A stretch of 64,000 nt of DNA. Source: Actinosynnema sp. ALI-1.44 (GTDB taxonomy: Bacteria > Actinomycetota > Actinomycetes > Mycobacteriales > Pseudonocardiaceae). Shown piece after piece: positions 1-7,733 of this stretch (its first letter is position 1; every line of letters starts with the position of its first letter). The DNA lies in contig NZ_MTQO01000042.1 of the NCBI RefSeq assembly GCF_001984155.1, positions 124,001 to 188,000 of the forward strand, given 5' to 3'. Position numbers and translations under genes: made by a program. The notes beneath the pieces were generated by a model that was not told the DNA's origin, made no database searches, and saw only the letters and a program-made list of their open reading frames with translations.

Positions 1-117
1 CCCACAACAACAGCCCTGCTCATCCGAAGCCCACCTCAAGTCCTGGTACGTCAACGATTATCACTTCGTCGGTACGATCGGCAACGAATCACCTCCGGTA
101 ACAAGGAGCGACCACCC

Positions 118-1293
118 ATGACCGTCCAGCTCAACGTCAGCGAGGATTTCCCCGCCCTGCTCGGAAGGATCGACGCACTCGGCGACTTCGTCGAAGCGAA
201 CGCACACGAAGCCGAGAACCTCGGCAGACTCACCGATGATACCGCGCGGGCGTTGCTCGACGCCGGTCTCGTACGCGCGGGTCTGCCCAAAAACCTTGGG
301 GGTGACGAGTTCTCGCCACGCCAGCTGACGCAGACGATCGAACGCCTCAGCTACTACGACGCGTCGGCAGGCTGGACGATGCTGGCGCTGCAATTGGTGA
401 CCGGAACCACCGCGGCGTACCTCGGCGACGTCGCAGCGGCCGACCTGTTCGCCGACGTGGCGAGCGGCAACCACGCACTGCTTTCCGGTCACGGCACCCG
501 GCCCGGCCGGGCGGTCCCGGTCGACGGCGGTTACCTGGTCAGCGGCAGTTGGCAGTTCGCCTCCGGCATGGCGCTGGCCACCCACATCCACAGTCTGATC
601 CTGGTCGAGGGCACCGGCGAACCACGGGTCCTGGCCATGCCGAAGTCGCAGGTGAACCTGGTCGACAACTGGGATGTCCTCGGCCTGCGCGCGACGAGCA
701 GCATCGACTACAACTGTGCCGACGTGTTCGTCCCGGAAACGCACACCTACGCCGCGGCGACGATGACCCCAGCCAACGGCGGAGCGATATACCGCGTCGG
801 TTTGGTGAACATGTCCGCCATCGTGCACACCGGGTGGGCGCTCGGCGTGGGTCGGCGACTTCTCGACGAACTGAAGCGCTATGCGTCCGGCAAATTCGGC
901 ACGCACAACGCCGCCGTCGACACCGCGCAGTTCCACGCCGAGTACGCGACAGCCGAAGCCAAACTGCGTGCGGCACGCGCCTGGGCGTCGCAGGTCTGGG
1001 AGGACAACGAAAACACCCTGGCTGCCGGCGAAATGCTGAGCACCGACCAGGAGACGCTGATCCGGTTGGCCCTCAACCACGTCACCTGGACCGCGCACGA
1101 CATCGGCCGGACGGTGCACAAGTGGGCCGCGACGACGGCGATCCGGCGTGGCCCGATCGACCGGTTCCTGCGCGACCTGGACACGGGCACGCAGCACATC
1201 ACGTCGGGGCCGGTCGTCCTGCAGAACTGCGGGAAATGGCTCAGCGGTGCGCAGCCCGGAGCTCACTGGGAGTTCCTCGACCTGGTGCGGTGA
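118..1293 (+). CDS. Acyl-CoA dehydrogenase-like flavin monooxygenase
   Basis: The 391-aa protein has the length and fold signature of the acyl-CoA dehydrogenase superfamily. The early helix with YYDASAGW (about residue 82) and the SGSWQFASG strand (about residue 142) resemble the HsaA/DszC branch, that is flavin-dependent (class D) monooxygenases working with reduced flavin from a separate reductase, more than true acyl-CoA dehydrogenases. No partner reductase is adjacent, so the substrate is unknown. The ATG is supported by an AAGGAG ribosome site about 10 bases upstream. It stands alone, and a hairpin separates it from the convergent acetyltransferase gene. An acyl-CoA dehydrogenase proper remains possible; the superfamily call is firm, the reaction is not. 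Confidence 0.8.
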   Translation: MTVQLNVSEDFPALLGRIDALGDFVEANAHEAENLGRLTDDTARALLDAGLVRAGLPKNLGGDEFSPRQLTQTIERLSYYDASAGWTMLALQLVTGTTAAYLGDVAAADLFADVASGNHALLSGHGTRPGRAVPVDGGYLVSGSWQFASGMALATHIHSLILVEGTGEPRVLAMPKSQVNLVDNWDVLGLRATSSIDYNCADVFVPETHTYAAATMTPANGGAIYRVGLVNMSAIVHTGWALGVGRRLLDELKRYASGKFGTHNAAVDTAQFHAEYATAEAKLRAARAWASQVWEDNENTLAAGEMLSTDQETLIRLALNHVTWTAHDIGRTVHKWAATTAIRRGPIDRFLRDLDTGTQHITSGPVVLQNCGKWLSGAQPGAHWEFLDLVR

Positions 1294-1347
1294 CCACTGT
1301 GGACCACGTCGGCGCCGTGCCAGCGCGGCTGCCCGGATTCCCGCCGT

Positions 1348-1376
1348 GGCCGCCCCGGCTGAGGCCGGGCGGGGCC
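1348..1376. terminator. GC-rich hairpin between convergent genes
   Basis: The arms GGCCGCCCCGGC and GCCGGGCGGGGCC face each other across a TGAG loop, with one bulge and one mismatch. The hairpin lies between the stop codons of two convergent genes, where a bidirectional terminator is expected. There is no T-run, which is usual in actinomycetes. Confidence 0.5.
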
Positions 1377-1401
1377 GATCTCGTCGACCCCGCCGGTGTC
1401 C

Positions 1402-1884
1402 TCAGACTGCCTTGGTGTAACTGACGTTCGGGAACGGCGTGAACCCCAGCGACTCGTACAGCTCGCGTGCCGGTGCGTGGAAGTCGTCTCCGCCGGTACC
1501 GATGGAGATCACGTCTGCCCCCGCAGCACGCATGTGTGCCATGGAGTGTTCCGCGAGTGCACGGCCGACGCCGAGCCTCCTGTACGACGGCGCGACGGCG
1601 AGGATGTCGATTTCCCCATGACGCTCGGCCTTCTGGATGACCCAACCGACGAAACCGGCCATCTGCCCGTCAGTTCGTGCGACGGCGGCGAACTTGCCTT
1701 TATCCGGGGCATGAAGGCCCGCCAGGTGCCGTCGGTAGTCGTCCTTCCAGTTGCCATGGCGGTTGACGAAAACGGCCTCACCGACGAGCGGCCGGAAGAA
1801 ATCCTCGTAGAACGGGCCGAACACGGCGGTTGTCAGGTCGAGGAGGACAGGGAGATCTTCAGGGTCGAGTGGACGGATGTCCAT
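1402..1884 (-). CDS. GNAT-family N-acetyltransferase
   Basis: The 160-aa protein has the usual length of a single GNAT domain. The acetyl-CoA binding motif A is seen as the APSYRRLGVGRAL stretch (R-x-x-G-x-G) at about residues 98-110, preceded by the strand ending IDILAV. The C-terminal YESLGFTPF matches motif B. The acceptor substrate cannot be read from the sequence. It is a single-gene unit, convergent with the flavoprotein gene. An AGAAAGG ribosome site precedes the ATG. Confidence 0.88.
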   Translation of the reverse strand: MDIRPLDPEDLPVLLDLTTAVFGPFYEDFFRPLVGEAVFVNRHGNWKDDYRRHLAGLHAPDKGKFAAVARTDGQMAGFVGWVIQKAERHGEIDILAVAPSYRRLGVGRALAEHSMAHMRAAGADVISIGTGGDDFHAPARELYESLGFTPFPNVSYTKAV

Positions 1885-1969
1885 GGTGGAATGCCTTTCT
1901 GCTGAGAGAGCATGAAGCTGGAACCGTTGCCCGGATCGAGAACGGTGCTGGCGCCTCGAAGGGCGTCCC

Positions 1970-2833
1970 TCAGATGCGGGTCCGGCTCGCCGCGTAGCAC
2001 TCCACAGCGCGGACGGTATCAGATGTGCGCCGCCCGATTTGGGCCTGGAGTCGCGTCAGTGACGCCTCGGGGCTCATGGCGTGCCCGGCGGCGTTGCCGA
2101 GGAGACGCCTGGTCGAGCCGGTGTGCAGCGGGTCATGGCTTTCCTGCAGACCGATCACCGATTCGGTGAATACGCTGTCCGGCTCATCGGGGTCGTCGAA
2201 CGACAACAAGCTCACCGAACTGGTGAGTTCGGGGTCCGTGAAGGCCTGGGGCACAAGCTGCAGGGTGACGTTGGGCAGTTCAGCACACTCGACCAGCTTG
2301 GCCAGCTGGGCGCGGTCGAGACCCTGCTGGAGCACGGATTCGTGGATCAGAGCGTGGAACCGCAGCACCGGTGGTGTGATGAGGCGTTGCTGTTGGCGCA
2401 TCAGGAACGCCACTCGTTTGGCGACCAGGGACGGGCAGCGTTTCGCGATCGACCAGCGTGCGTGGGCCTCGGTGTGCAGCAGGGTGGGGACCTGGGTGAG
2501 TTGGTACTCGATTTTGCGGCTGGCGTAGTCCGCCAGCCGGACGTAGCGCACGTCGTCGGGGTGGAATTCCTGCCACCAAGGTCGTTGTTTGGCCTGTTCC
2601 CACAGTTCGAGGTGCGGTGTGTGGTCGCAGCTGGGGATCCCGTAGGCGTCCAGCAGGGTGATCAATTCGTGGTACGTGGGTAGCTGGCGGCGTTCGAGTC
2701 GGCCGAGTTTCCTGGGGTCGATGCAGGCCCGTTCGCCCGCTTGCTCCTGGGTCAAGCTGCCCTGTTCGCGCAGCTTCTTCAACACTCGCGCGAGTTTGCG
2801 ACCGTGGTAGTTCAATTCCGGCTGGCTGGTCAT
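1970..2833 (-). CDS. XRE-family regulator with DUF5753 domain
   Basis: The 287-aa protein has an N-terminal helix-turn-helix (residues about 10-60, with the SLTQEQAGERACIDPRKLGR stretch) and a long C-terminal region typical of DUF5753. This architecture is abundant in actinomycetes, often paired with a small partner gene and sometimes linked to antibiotic production (family knowledge). Its start codon overlaps the stop of the upstream small gene by 4 bases (ATGA), so the two are co-transcribed. Target genes are unknown. Confidence 0.88.
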   Translation of the reverse strand: MTSQPELNYHGRKLARVLKKLREQGSLTQEQAGERACIDPRKLGRLERRQLPTYHELITLLDAYGIPSCDHTPHLELWEQAKQRPWWQEFHPDDVRYVRLADYASRKIEYQLTQVPTLLHTEAHARWSIAKRCPSLVAKRVAFLMRQQQRLITPPVLRFHALIHESVLQQGLDRAQLAKLVECAELPNVTLQLVPQAFTDPELTSSVSLLSFDDPDEPDSVFTESVIGLQESHDPLHTGSTRRLLGNAAGHAMSPEASLTRLQAQIGRRTSDTVRAVECYAASRTRI

Positions 2834-3171
2834 ACGGATCCCTCCAGCGCGAGCGCGGAGGCTGGATGTTCGGTGATGGGCATGATGTCGCGTTTCGAGT
2901 CCGCAGTGGATGGTGTGGGTCGGGTTTCGTCGGCGAGGTCGAGCATCGGCCGCTGCTGATCAGCCGTGGGGAACATCCACGCGACCGCAAGCAGACAGCA
3001 CTCGGGACAGAGGCGGTGCGACGTGAGCGGCCGCTGCTGCCACACCTGCTCGACCGGCAGCCCGCACAAGGCGGTCCACGGATACTGCTGTGACACCACA
3101 TGTACCCGTGCGGCGTAGTACGCGCTACGGTCAGGATTGGTCCCCCACCATACGATCCCGGTCGTGTCCAC
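2830..3171 (-). CDS. Small Cys-rich partner of the XRE/DUF5753 gene
   Basis: About 113 aa if started at the GTG at 3171; the frame stays open up to an ATG at 3264. The conserved-looking part runs from the AARVHVVSQQYPW strand into ALCGLPVEQVW and SHRLCPECC, giving a Cys plus CxxCC cluster that could hold zinc. Small proteins of this kind often sit directly before XRE/DUF5753 regulators in actinomycetes and are unnamed. The 4-base overlap with the regulator indicates one operon. The start is uncertain. The function is unknown; a zinc-ribbon or DNA-linked role is only a guess. Confidence 0.6.
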   Translation of the reverse strand: MDTTGIVWWGTNPDRSAYYAARVHVVSQQYPWTALCGLPVEQVWQQRPLTSHRLCPECCLLAVAWMFPTADQQRPMLDLADETRPTPSTADSKRDIMPITEHPASALALEGSV

Positions 3172-3175
3172 GTGA

Positions 3176-3700
3176 TCACCCGGCTGCCTCGATGCCGACC
3201 GGCACAACGAGGTGGTCTGGTTTGCAACGCCGAACGCCGGTACAGCGACCCGACGCTGGCGCACGCGGCACCCCTTTCGCGCCTATCACATTATTTTCGA
3301 TGTCGTTTCGGTTCGGCCGACGCTTTGCGTCTCGCAGCGCATACAGTACTGCGAGTTCGGTAGGGGTTGTTTCCCTTGTGTTGGGCACGCCAGGCATAAA
3401 CGCGCGTTTGCAGAACACGCACGCGTCACCGCGGAGTTGTTCAGCAGTCAGGGACACCGGGGACCCCCACACCGCGTTGGTCCGTGTGAAGCCGCCCCGG
3501 GGTTGAGAAACGGCTTCACCACGATGTCGTGTAGGCAGGACATCATCGGGGGCGCCGACGGCAGAACCCGTCAACGTGGTGCCCTGCCTATCCCCATGGG
3601 CACGTACCGCGCGGGAGTACGACCGGTACGCGTGCGGCTCGTCGGGACGTCGGGGCGTCAACCGGGAACCGACAACTACGGGCCATAGCGGGGAAGCCAT
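3176..3700 (-). other. Possible degenerate small Cys-containing ORF
   Basis: An open frame ends 5 bases before the GTG proposed for the neighbouring small gene and contains SLTAEQLRGDACVFCKRAFM, which looks like the conserved core of small CxxC proteins found beside XRE/DUF5753 regulators. No well-placed start or ribosome site was found and the flanks look random, so this may be a decayed copy. Confidence 0.25.
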
Positions 3701-4080
3701 GCCTGTGGGTCCCCGCCATGGCCGTATCCCGCCGTGGCGAACTCCCTGCCGTGTCTCCAGAGGGAGCAACCGGCAGGGCCACGGCGGGCGTCTTCGTGGG
3801 CGCGATCATCGGTCTCTACCGCCCCGGGCGCACGCCCACGCCAGAACCACAACCAGAGCCATGATGATCAGCACGACTGTGCTGCCGCTCACCGGGATTG
3901 GCGCCTCATCAACGCTGGCGAGATTCACGTACGCGGTACGTGCTGAAACGATCACACCGAGAAGCTATGAGCGGTCCATGGCCAAACTTTGCCAAAAGAA
4001 CAAAAATCAGCCGCGTCACCCGATCGAGATGGTTTCAGCGACGCACCTGGTCACGGAGAGCGCGAATCTGCCTATCAAGG
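3701..4080. other. Intergenic stretch with no recognisable gene
   Basis: The open frames here have atypical composition and no recognisable motif. The part from about 3850 to 4080 is less GC-rich than the surroundings. Nothing further could be supported. Confidence 0.5.
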
Positions 4081-5292
4081 TCACACAGTTGGGGCAACAC
4101 CCATTCGGTAGGCAAGACCGCGAAGCTCACGCCCGCCCGCATCACGACGCGTTGTCATAAGTAGGTTCGTTACAGCTTCTCGTACGAATGGATTGTTCCG
4201 AATCAGTTGCGGCGCAATCCGCTCTGCCTGTGCCAATGCTTGAATTCCGCGCTGCATCGTCTTCCGCTCGGCAATAAGGCCACGGCCTAGGTCTGCGTAG
4301 AACGCTGCCTGCCGGGCCTTGCCTGGGAAGATCTCCGGAGGGACACGAACGTACTCCGCAACCTTCGCACCCTCGCCCAACTCGACGCCCAACGACACCT
4401 GCCACACACCAACGTGCTCTGGTCCAAAGTGAAGATAACCAAAGTTGTCCCGCGCAGCCGGAAGTCTCCTTGCAAGTGCAATCGCCTCTGCGAGATGATC
4501 ACGTGCCTGGTCAGGATTCTCTTGTGCCGCTGAGATCAACGCTGCGTTGAGATGCAGCGCCCCTGCAACCTGTATGGCATTCGAGCCATTTAGGGCATCC
4601 TGTACACGTTCAGCGGCGCGAACAGCTTGACTGTATTGATGCGGTTGAGATAGTGATCCAGCGAAACCTCTGATGAACGCGGCAAAGCCCATCCACTCAG
4701 GACTGTCCAGCTCTTCGGCGCAGATCTGTGCCCGTAGCGCAGCAAGCGGGGGGAGTGCCCGCGCCCCAAGAAACTTTGCGACACCCGCGACGGACCTGTA
4801 GGCGTAGATCAGTCCTGCCAACACCGCCGGTCGATGTTCCGGGTCCCTGACATAGGCTGCGTGCAACTCGGCTAGCAATTCAGGGAGGATGGCCCCCTGA
4901 GCTGCAAAATCTGCTTCTGCCCATTTACCCTCGTACAAGTCCCGGACAGCGGCTCGAAGCTCTTGCCATGGTCGAAGGGCGACGCCGGGATCAACGCCCA
5001 GGTCGTGTGCATCCAACGCGGTTTCCACAGCGGCAAGTGCCGCGTGAGCTTCACTGCTTAGTGGGTCAACTGGTGCGTATGGCGTCCCTGTTAGCTCTTC
5101 CGGACTGACCCGTAGAACCTGAGCGAGCATTTCGAGGGTAGACCGCTTCGAAATGGGACGTTGGCCGCGTTCAATCTTGGACAGGTGGCCGATTGAGATA
5201 CCGGACAGTTCCGCAACGGCGGTAAGGCTTAGCCGTCGCCACTTCCTGATCTCTCGGAGTCGCTGCCCTATGTACTGCTCACGCTCGTTCAT
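4081..5292 (-). CDS. XRE-family regulator with TPR-like C-terminal region
   Basis: The chosen ATG begins MNEREQY, ten codons inside the longest frame and directly before the helix-turn-helix; the protein is 403 aa. The HTH spans about residues 8-62, with LSLTAVAELSGISIGHLSKI as recognition unit. The remaining 330 residues are helical and resemble the TPR-like sensor regions of actinomycete XRE proteins that bind small signals or peptides (family knowledge). Base composition is lower in GC than most of the window, consistent with recent acquisition. It is monocistronic; the target is unknown. Confidence 0.85.
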   Translation of the reverse strand: MNEREQYIGQRLREIRKWRRLSLTAVAELSGISIGHLSKIERGQRPISKRSTLEMLAQVLRVSPEELTGTPYAPVDPLSSEAHAALAAVETALDAHDLGVDPGVALRPWQELRAAVRDLYEGKWAEADFAAQGAILPELLAELHAAYVRDPEHRPAVLAGLIYAYRSVAGVAKFLGARALPPLAALRAQICAEELDSPEWMGFAAFIRGFAGSLSQPHQYSQAVRAAERVQDALNGSNAIQVAGALHLNAALISAAQENPDQARDHLAEAIALARRLPAARDNFGYLHFGPEHVGVWQVSLGVELGEGAKVAEYVRVPPEIFPGKARQAAFYADLGRGLIAERKTMQRGIQALAQAERIAPQLIRNNPFVREAVTNLLMTTRRDAGGRELRGLAYRMGVAPTV

Positions 5293-5461
5293 GGCCCACG
5301 CCCTCTTTGCGGATGCAGTCACCTCTCCGCGGTTTCCTCCCCGATGATCAGCTAGGGGGAGCCCGCCACGAAGAGCTATACGTACAGGTTACTTGTGTGA
5401 TGGTTGCACCCCTACATCGTTCAACGAAGTCGCGTATCGGACAGAGGGGTGCCACGTTCCA

Positions 5462-5935
5462 TCATCGGTACCCCAACGCGCTCCATGTCCGCGGTCCAAC
5501 GATGCCGTCGGCTACTAGTCCCGCACGCTGTTGAAAGTAGACGACACGCCCCTTGGTAGCGGGGCCGAAGTCACCGTCGACCGTCAAGGGCGTCATCGAG
5601 GGATACCACCGGTTGAGGGTTGCCAGCAGCGAACGCACCGCGTCGCCCTTCGATCCGATCTGCAGGTAGGCCGTCCGGTTGTGGGTGGTGGTGTGGGTGC
5701 GCCACCTGACAAGAACCCCCACCCTGTCCCGCTGTCGAAACCCGCGCGGTTGCGACTGAACGACACGTGTGCGTGGCTGGTGTGCGGGTTGGTCCCGGTG
5801 TACGTCGTCCATCCTGACCAGTCGGCGCGGGTGATCCGCCTGTTGTAGTGGCTCATGGCCGCTGTGCGACGGCTTGCCGAACGACCCGTTGTGCCATCGG
5901 AGTGACTGCCCGTAGACATCATCGGCAACGCGCAT
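5462..5935 (-). pseudogene. Frameshifted peptidoglycan-binding hydrolase remnant
   Basis: Two minus-strand frames carry parts of one protein. One frame (about 5856 down to 5690) reads SHYNRRITRADWSGWTTYTG then NPHTSHAHVSF and GWGFLSGG, typical of actinomycete M15-like/endolysin proteins. The other frame continues from about 5690 to the stop at 5462 as a complete PG_binding_1 domain (RTAYLQIGSKGDAVRSLLAT ... DGDFGPATKGRVVYFQQ ... DGIVGPRTW). Joining them needs one frameshift in the proline-rich linker near 5670-5700. The expected N-terminal catalytic half is missing. Hence a truncated, frameshifted gene, unless the shift is a sequencing error. Confidence 0.7.
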
Positions 5936-6000
5936 GACACCTCTGCGGACAGTAAGGGCATCAAGGCCGCTTCAAGTACCTGATCAGAGCCTGTCCGGGG

Positions 6001-6447
6001 TCACATCGGCCACTGAGACTCGTCCGGACCAGTCGGCACCGGGCGCGGTTGCCACTGAACGACTGAGGGGCACTGACCTGCCGACATGAACTCTTGCGCC
6101 GCCGTCCGCACGGCTTCAGCCGGAATCTCGGAATTCGCCGGGAACGGCGTATCGCTGTCCATGTAGTAGTAGAGCAGCTCTTGCCCGTCTTCGGGACCGT
6201 CGCCCTTGCTGTACACGCCGTCCGCGCTGTCCGCGCCCGCGTAGTACAGCACGCCTCGCGCGCCGTGCATGCCGACAGTCAGAGCCGTCAGGGGCTTGTC
6301 CACATCTGGTGACACCTGTGCAAGCATCGGTGCCGCCTGGGAGAAGCGCGCGAACTCGTCGAGCGCATCACGCAACTCGGATTCCGTCTGAACAATCACC
6401 GGGTTGTCACCGTGCTCATGTAGCCAAAAGATCCTTAGTGCCACCAT
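6001..6447 (-). CDS. Imm1-like immunity protein
   Basis: The 148-aa acidic protein begins MVALRIFWLHEHG and contains features of the Imm1 family: a mid-protein GVLYYAGAD strand, YYYMDSDTPFPANSEIP, and a final part with EFMSAGQCPSVVQW. In this family the protein binds and inactivates the toxin encoded just upstream. Here it starts inside the last codons of the deaminase-like gene (13-base overlap), so synthesis is coupled to the toxin. The cognate pairing is inferred from this arrangement. Confidence 0.75.
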   Translation of the reverse strand: MVALRIFWLHEHGDNPVIVQTESELRDALDEFARFSQAAPMLAQVSPDVDKPLTALTVGMHGARGVLYYAGADSADGVYSKGDGPEDGQELLYYYMDSDTPFPANSEIPAEAVRTAAQEFMSAGQCPSVVQWQPRPVPTGPDESQWPM

Positions 6448-7196
6448 GGTGCGGCCCCTCCCGTGTACCTCTTGCGGAACTTTACGCCGTTCTTGTTCTG
6501 GCCGTGCACGGTCAGCGTATAGCCCTCAGGGAGCAGCACTGGCACCAGCGTGTCGCAACTCCAGTCGCCTGTACAGGGGACATGGTTGATCACGACCGTA
6601 GCGTGTTGGGTGCCGCTCGTACGTTGCCACGCGGCGGTTTTCATCTCAACATCGGTGGCGCGAACTGGTGATGCTGGAATACCCATCTTCTTCAGCTCGG
6701 CTTCAACCTTCGCTGACATGGAGTCGGCCCCGCTGGTTACTGGCAGCTCTTTTCCACCGGTGATGAGCCGACCGTGTGTCTTGGCTCCCGTCCCGGGAAC
6801 AACCGGCGACGGCAACTCCGCGCGGATTCGCTCAACGGATTCTTTGGGCACAGCAACCGGGCCAGCATCTGTGAGCTTCGTAGGTTCGGGCGTGGGGCGT
6901 ATAGCGGCATCGGTAGAGACATCGGACGGCCCCAGACGCTTGATGTACTGCGCTAGATCCTGGGTAACTCGGTCGAGCAGGTCCGTGGCGCTTGACAGTG
7001 TGTCGAGTGCTTCGGTGTGCGCGGTCTCGTGCTGTGTGGCTTCCGACTGGGTAGAACCCTGGAAAGTGAATTGTCCGATACTGCGAGCTTCGTCGATATG
7101 GGTTGCTGCACTGTTGATGACGGCGCGGACATTCGCGAGTTGCGTAATCGCCTCCTGAATCTGGGTGCGCAACTCGGCAACGGACACAGAGGGCAT
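6435..7196 (-). CDS. SCP1.201/DddA-like deaminase toxin
   Basis: The 253-aa protein has an N-terminal helical region (residues 1-75), a Pro-rich linker (about 85-130) and a C-terminal domain resembling SCP1.201-type deaminases, the family of the double-stranded DNA cytosine deaminase DddA. Visible elements are KTHGRLITGGKE, DVEMKTAAWQR, ATVVINHVPC with a second Cys six residues on (PCTGDWSC), and LPEGYTLTVHG. The zinc-binding triad would be the residue before VE plus the two Cys; that position is Asp rather than the His of DddA. The N-terminal region resembles adaptors of secreted polymorphic toxins. No signal peptide is seen; export would need a secretion system not present here. Confidence 0.72.
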   Translation of the reverse strand: MPSVSVAELRTQIQEAITQLANVRAVINSAATHIDEARSIGQFTFQGSTQSEATQHETAHTEALDTLSSATDLLDRVTQDLAQYIKRLGPSDVSTDAAIRPTPEPTKLTDAGPVAVPKESVERIRAELPSPVVPGTGAKTHGRLITGGKELPVTSGADSMSAKVEAELKKMGIPASPVRATDVEMKTAAWQRTSGTQHATVVINHVPCTGDWSCDTLVPVLLPEGYTLTVHGQNKNGVKFRKRYTGGAAPWWH

Positions 7197-7733
7197 GGTG
7201 CCACCAACTACGGCGGCGTGAGCCTACGGTCACTTGGAACTGACACCGCGCCGTTGGCTCACACGTGATCATGTGCGGTCACCAACTTCCGGGCGTGTTC
7301 CCACGGGGAACACGCCCCCTCGCTGGTGGTTGCCATTGACCAGGCAGTATCACTGTTCGTGCACTACGAAGCGGTCACGAATAATAAGGTAGTCTTCACG
7401 GCACACCGGGTTATCCGAGGCAGACACCAATGGGTGACCTTGCCCCTATAGGCGCACCGCTTGCGGCAAACCGCGTTTTGATCACCGGTTGGCGGGTAAG
7501 CCGATTTTTGTCGGGGGTGGCCGATCCTCGGGTAAGGGCGGGGCTCAGACGTCCAGGGCCATGGGCGTGCGGGTTTCAGGTCAGCAGAGAGAGGATGGTC
7601 CCGACCGCCGCCACCCCTGACGCCTGGTCGGAATTTCGGCAACCGGCAGAGATCGTCCCCGGGGACCGGTCCCGGGAAGCGCGTGTGACGGTACGGTCGC
7701 CACACGGTCTTCCACGGGATTGAGCAGGGGCGG
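7197..7733. other. Intergenic region upstream of toxin and Hsp70 genes
   Basis: This 537-base gap separates the divergent toxin and Hsp70-fusion genes and must hold both promoters. It contains an imperfect inverted repeat around TGATCA at 7262-7275 and a strong hairpin at 7291-7317. No gene was recognised. Confidence 0.5.
7291..7317. promoter_or_regulatory. Perfect 12-bp hairpin upstream of toxin gene
   Basis: GGGCGTGTTCCC and GGGAACACGCCC form a perfect 12-bp stem with a 3-base loop. It lies about 95 bases before the toxin start, on its 5' side. It could be an attenuator, an operator, or a terminator insulating the two divergent units. Confidence 0.5.

Noticed and set aside
61..1266. 401-aa minus-strand frame opposite the flavoprotein gene
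   Set aside because: No motif; the plus-strand protein matches a known superfamily over its full length.
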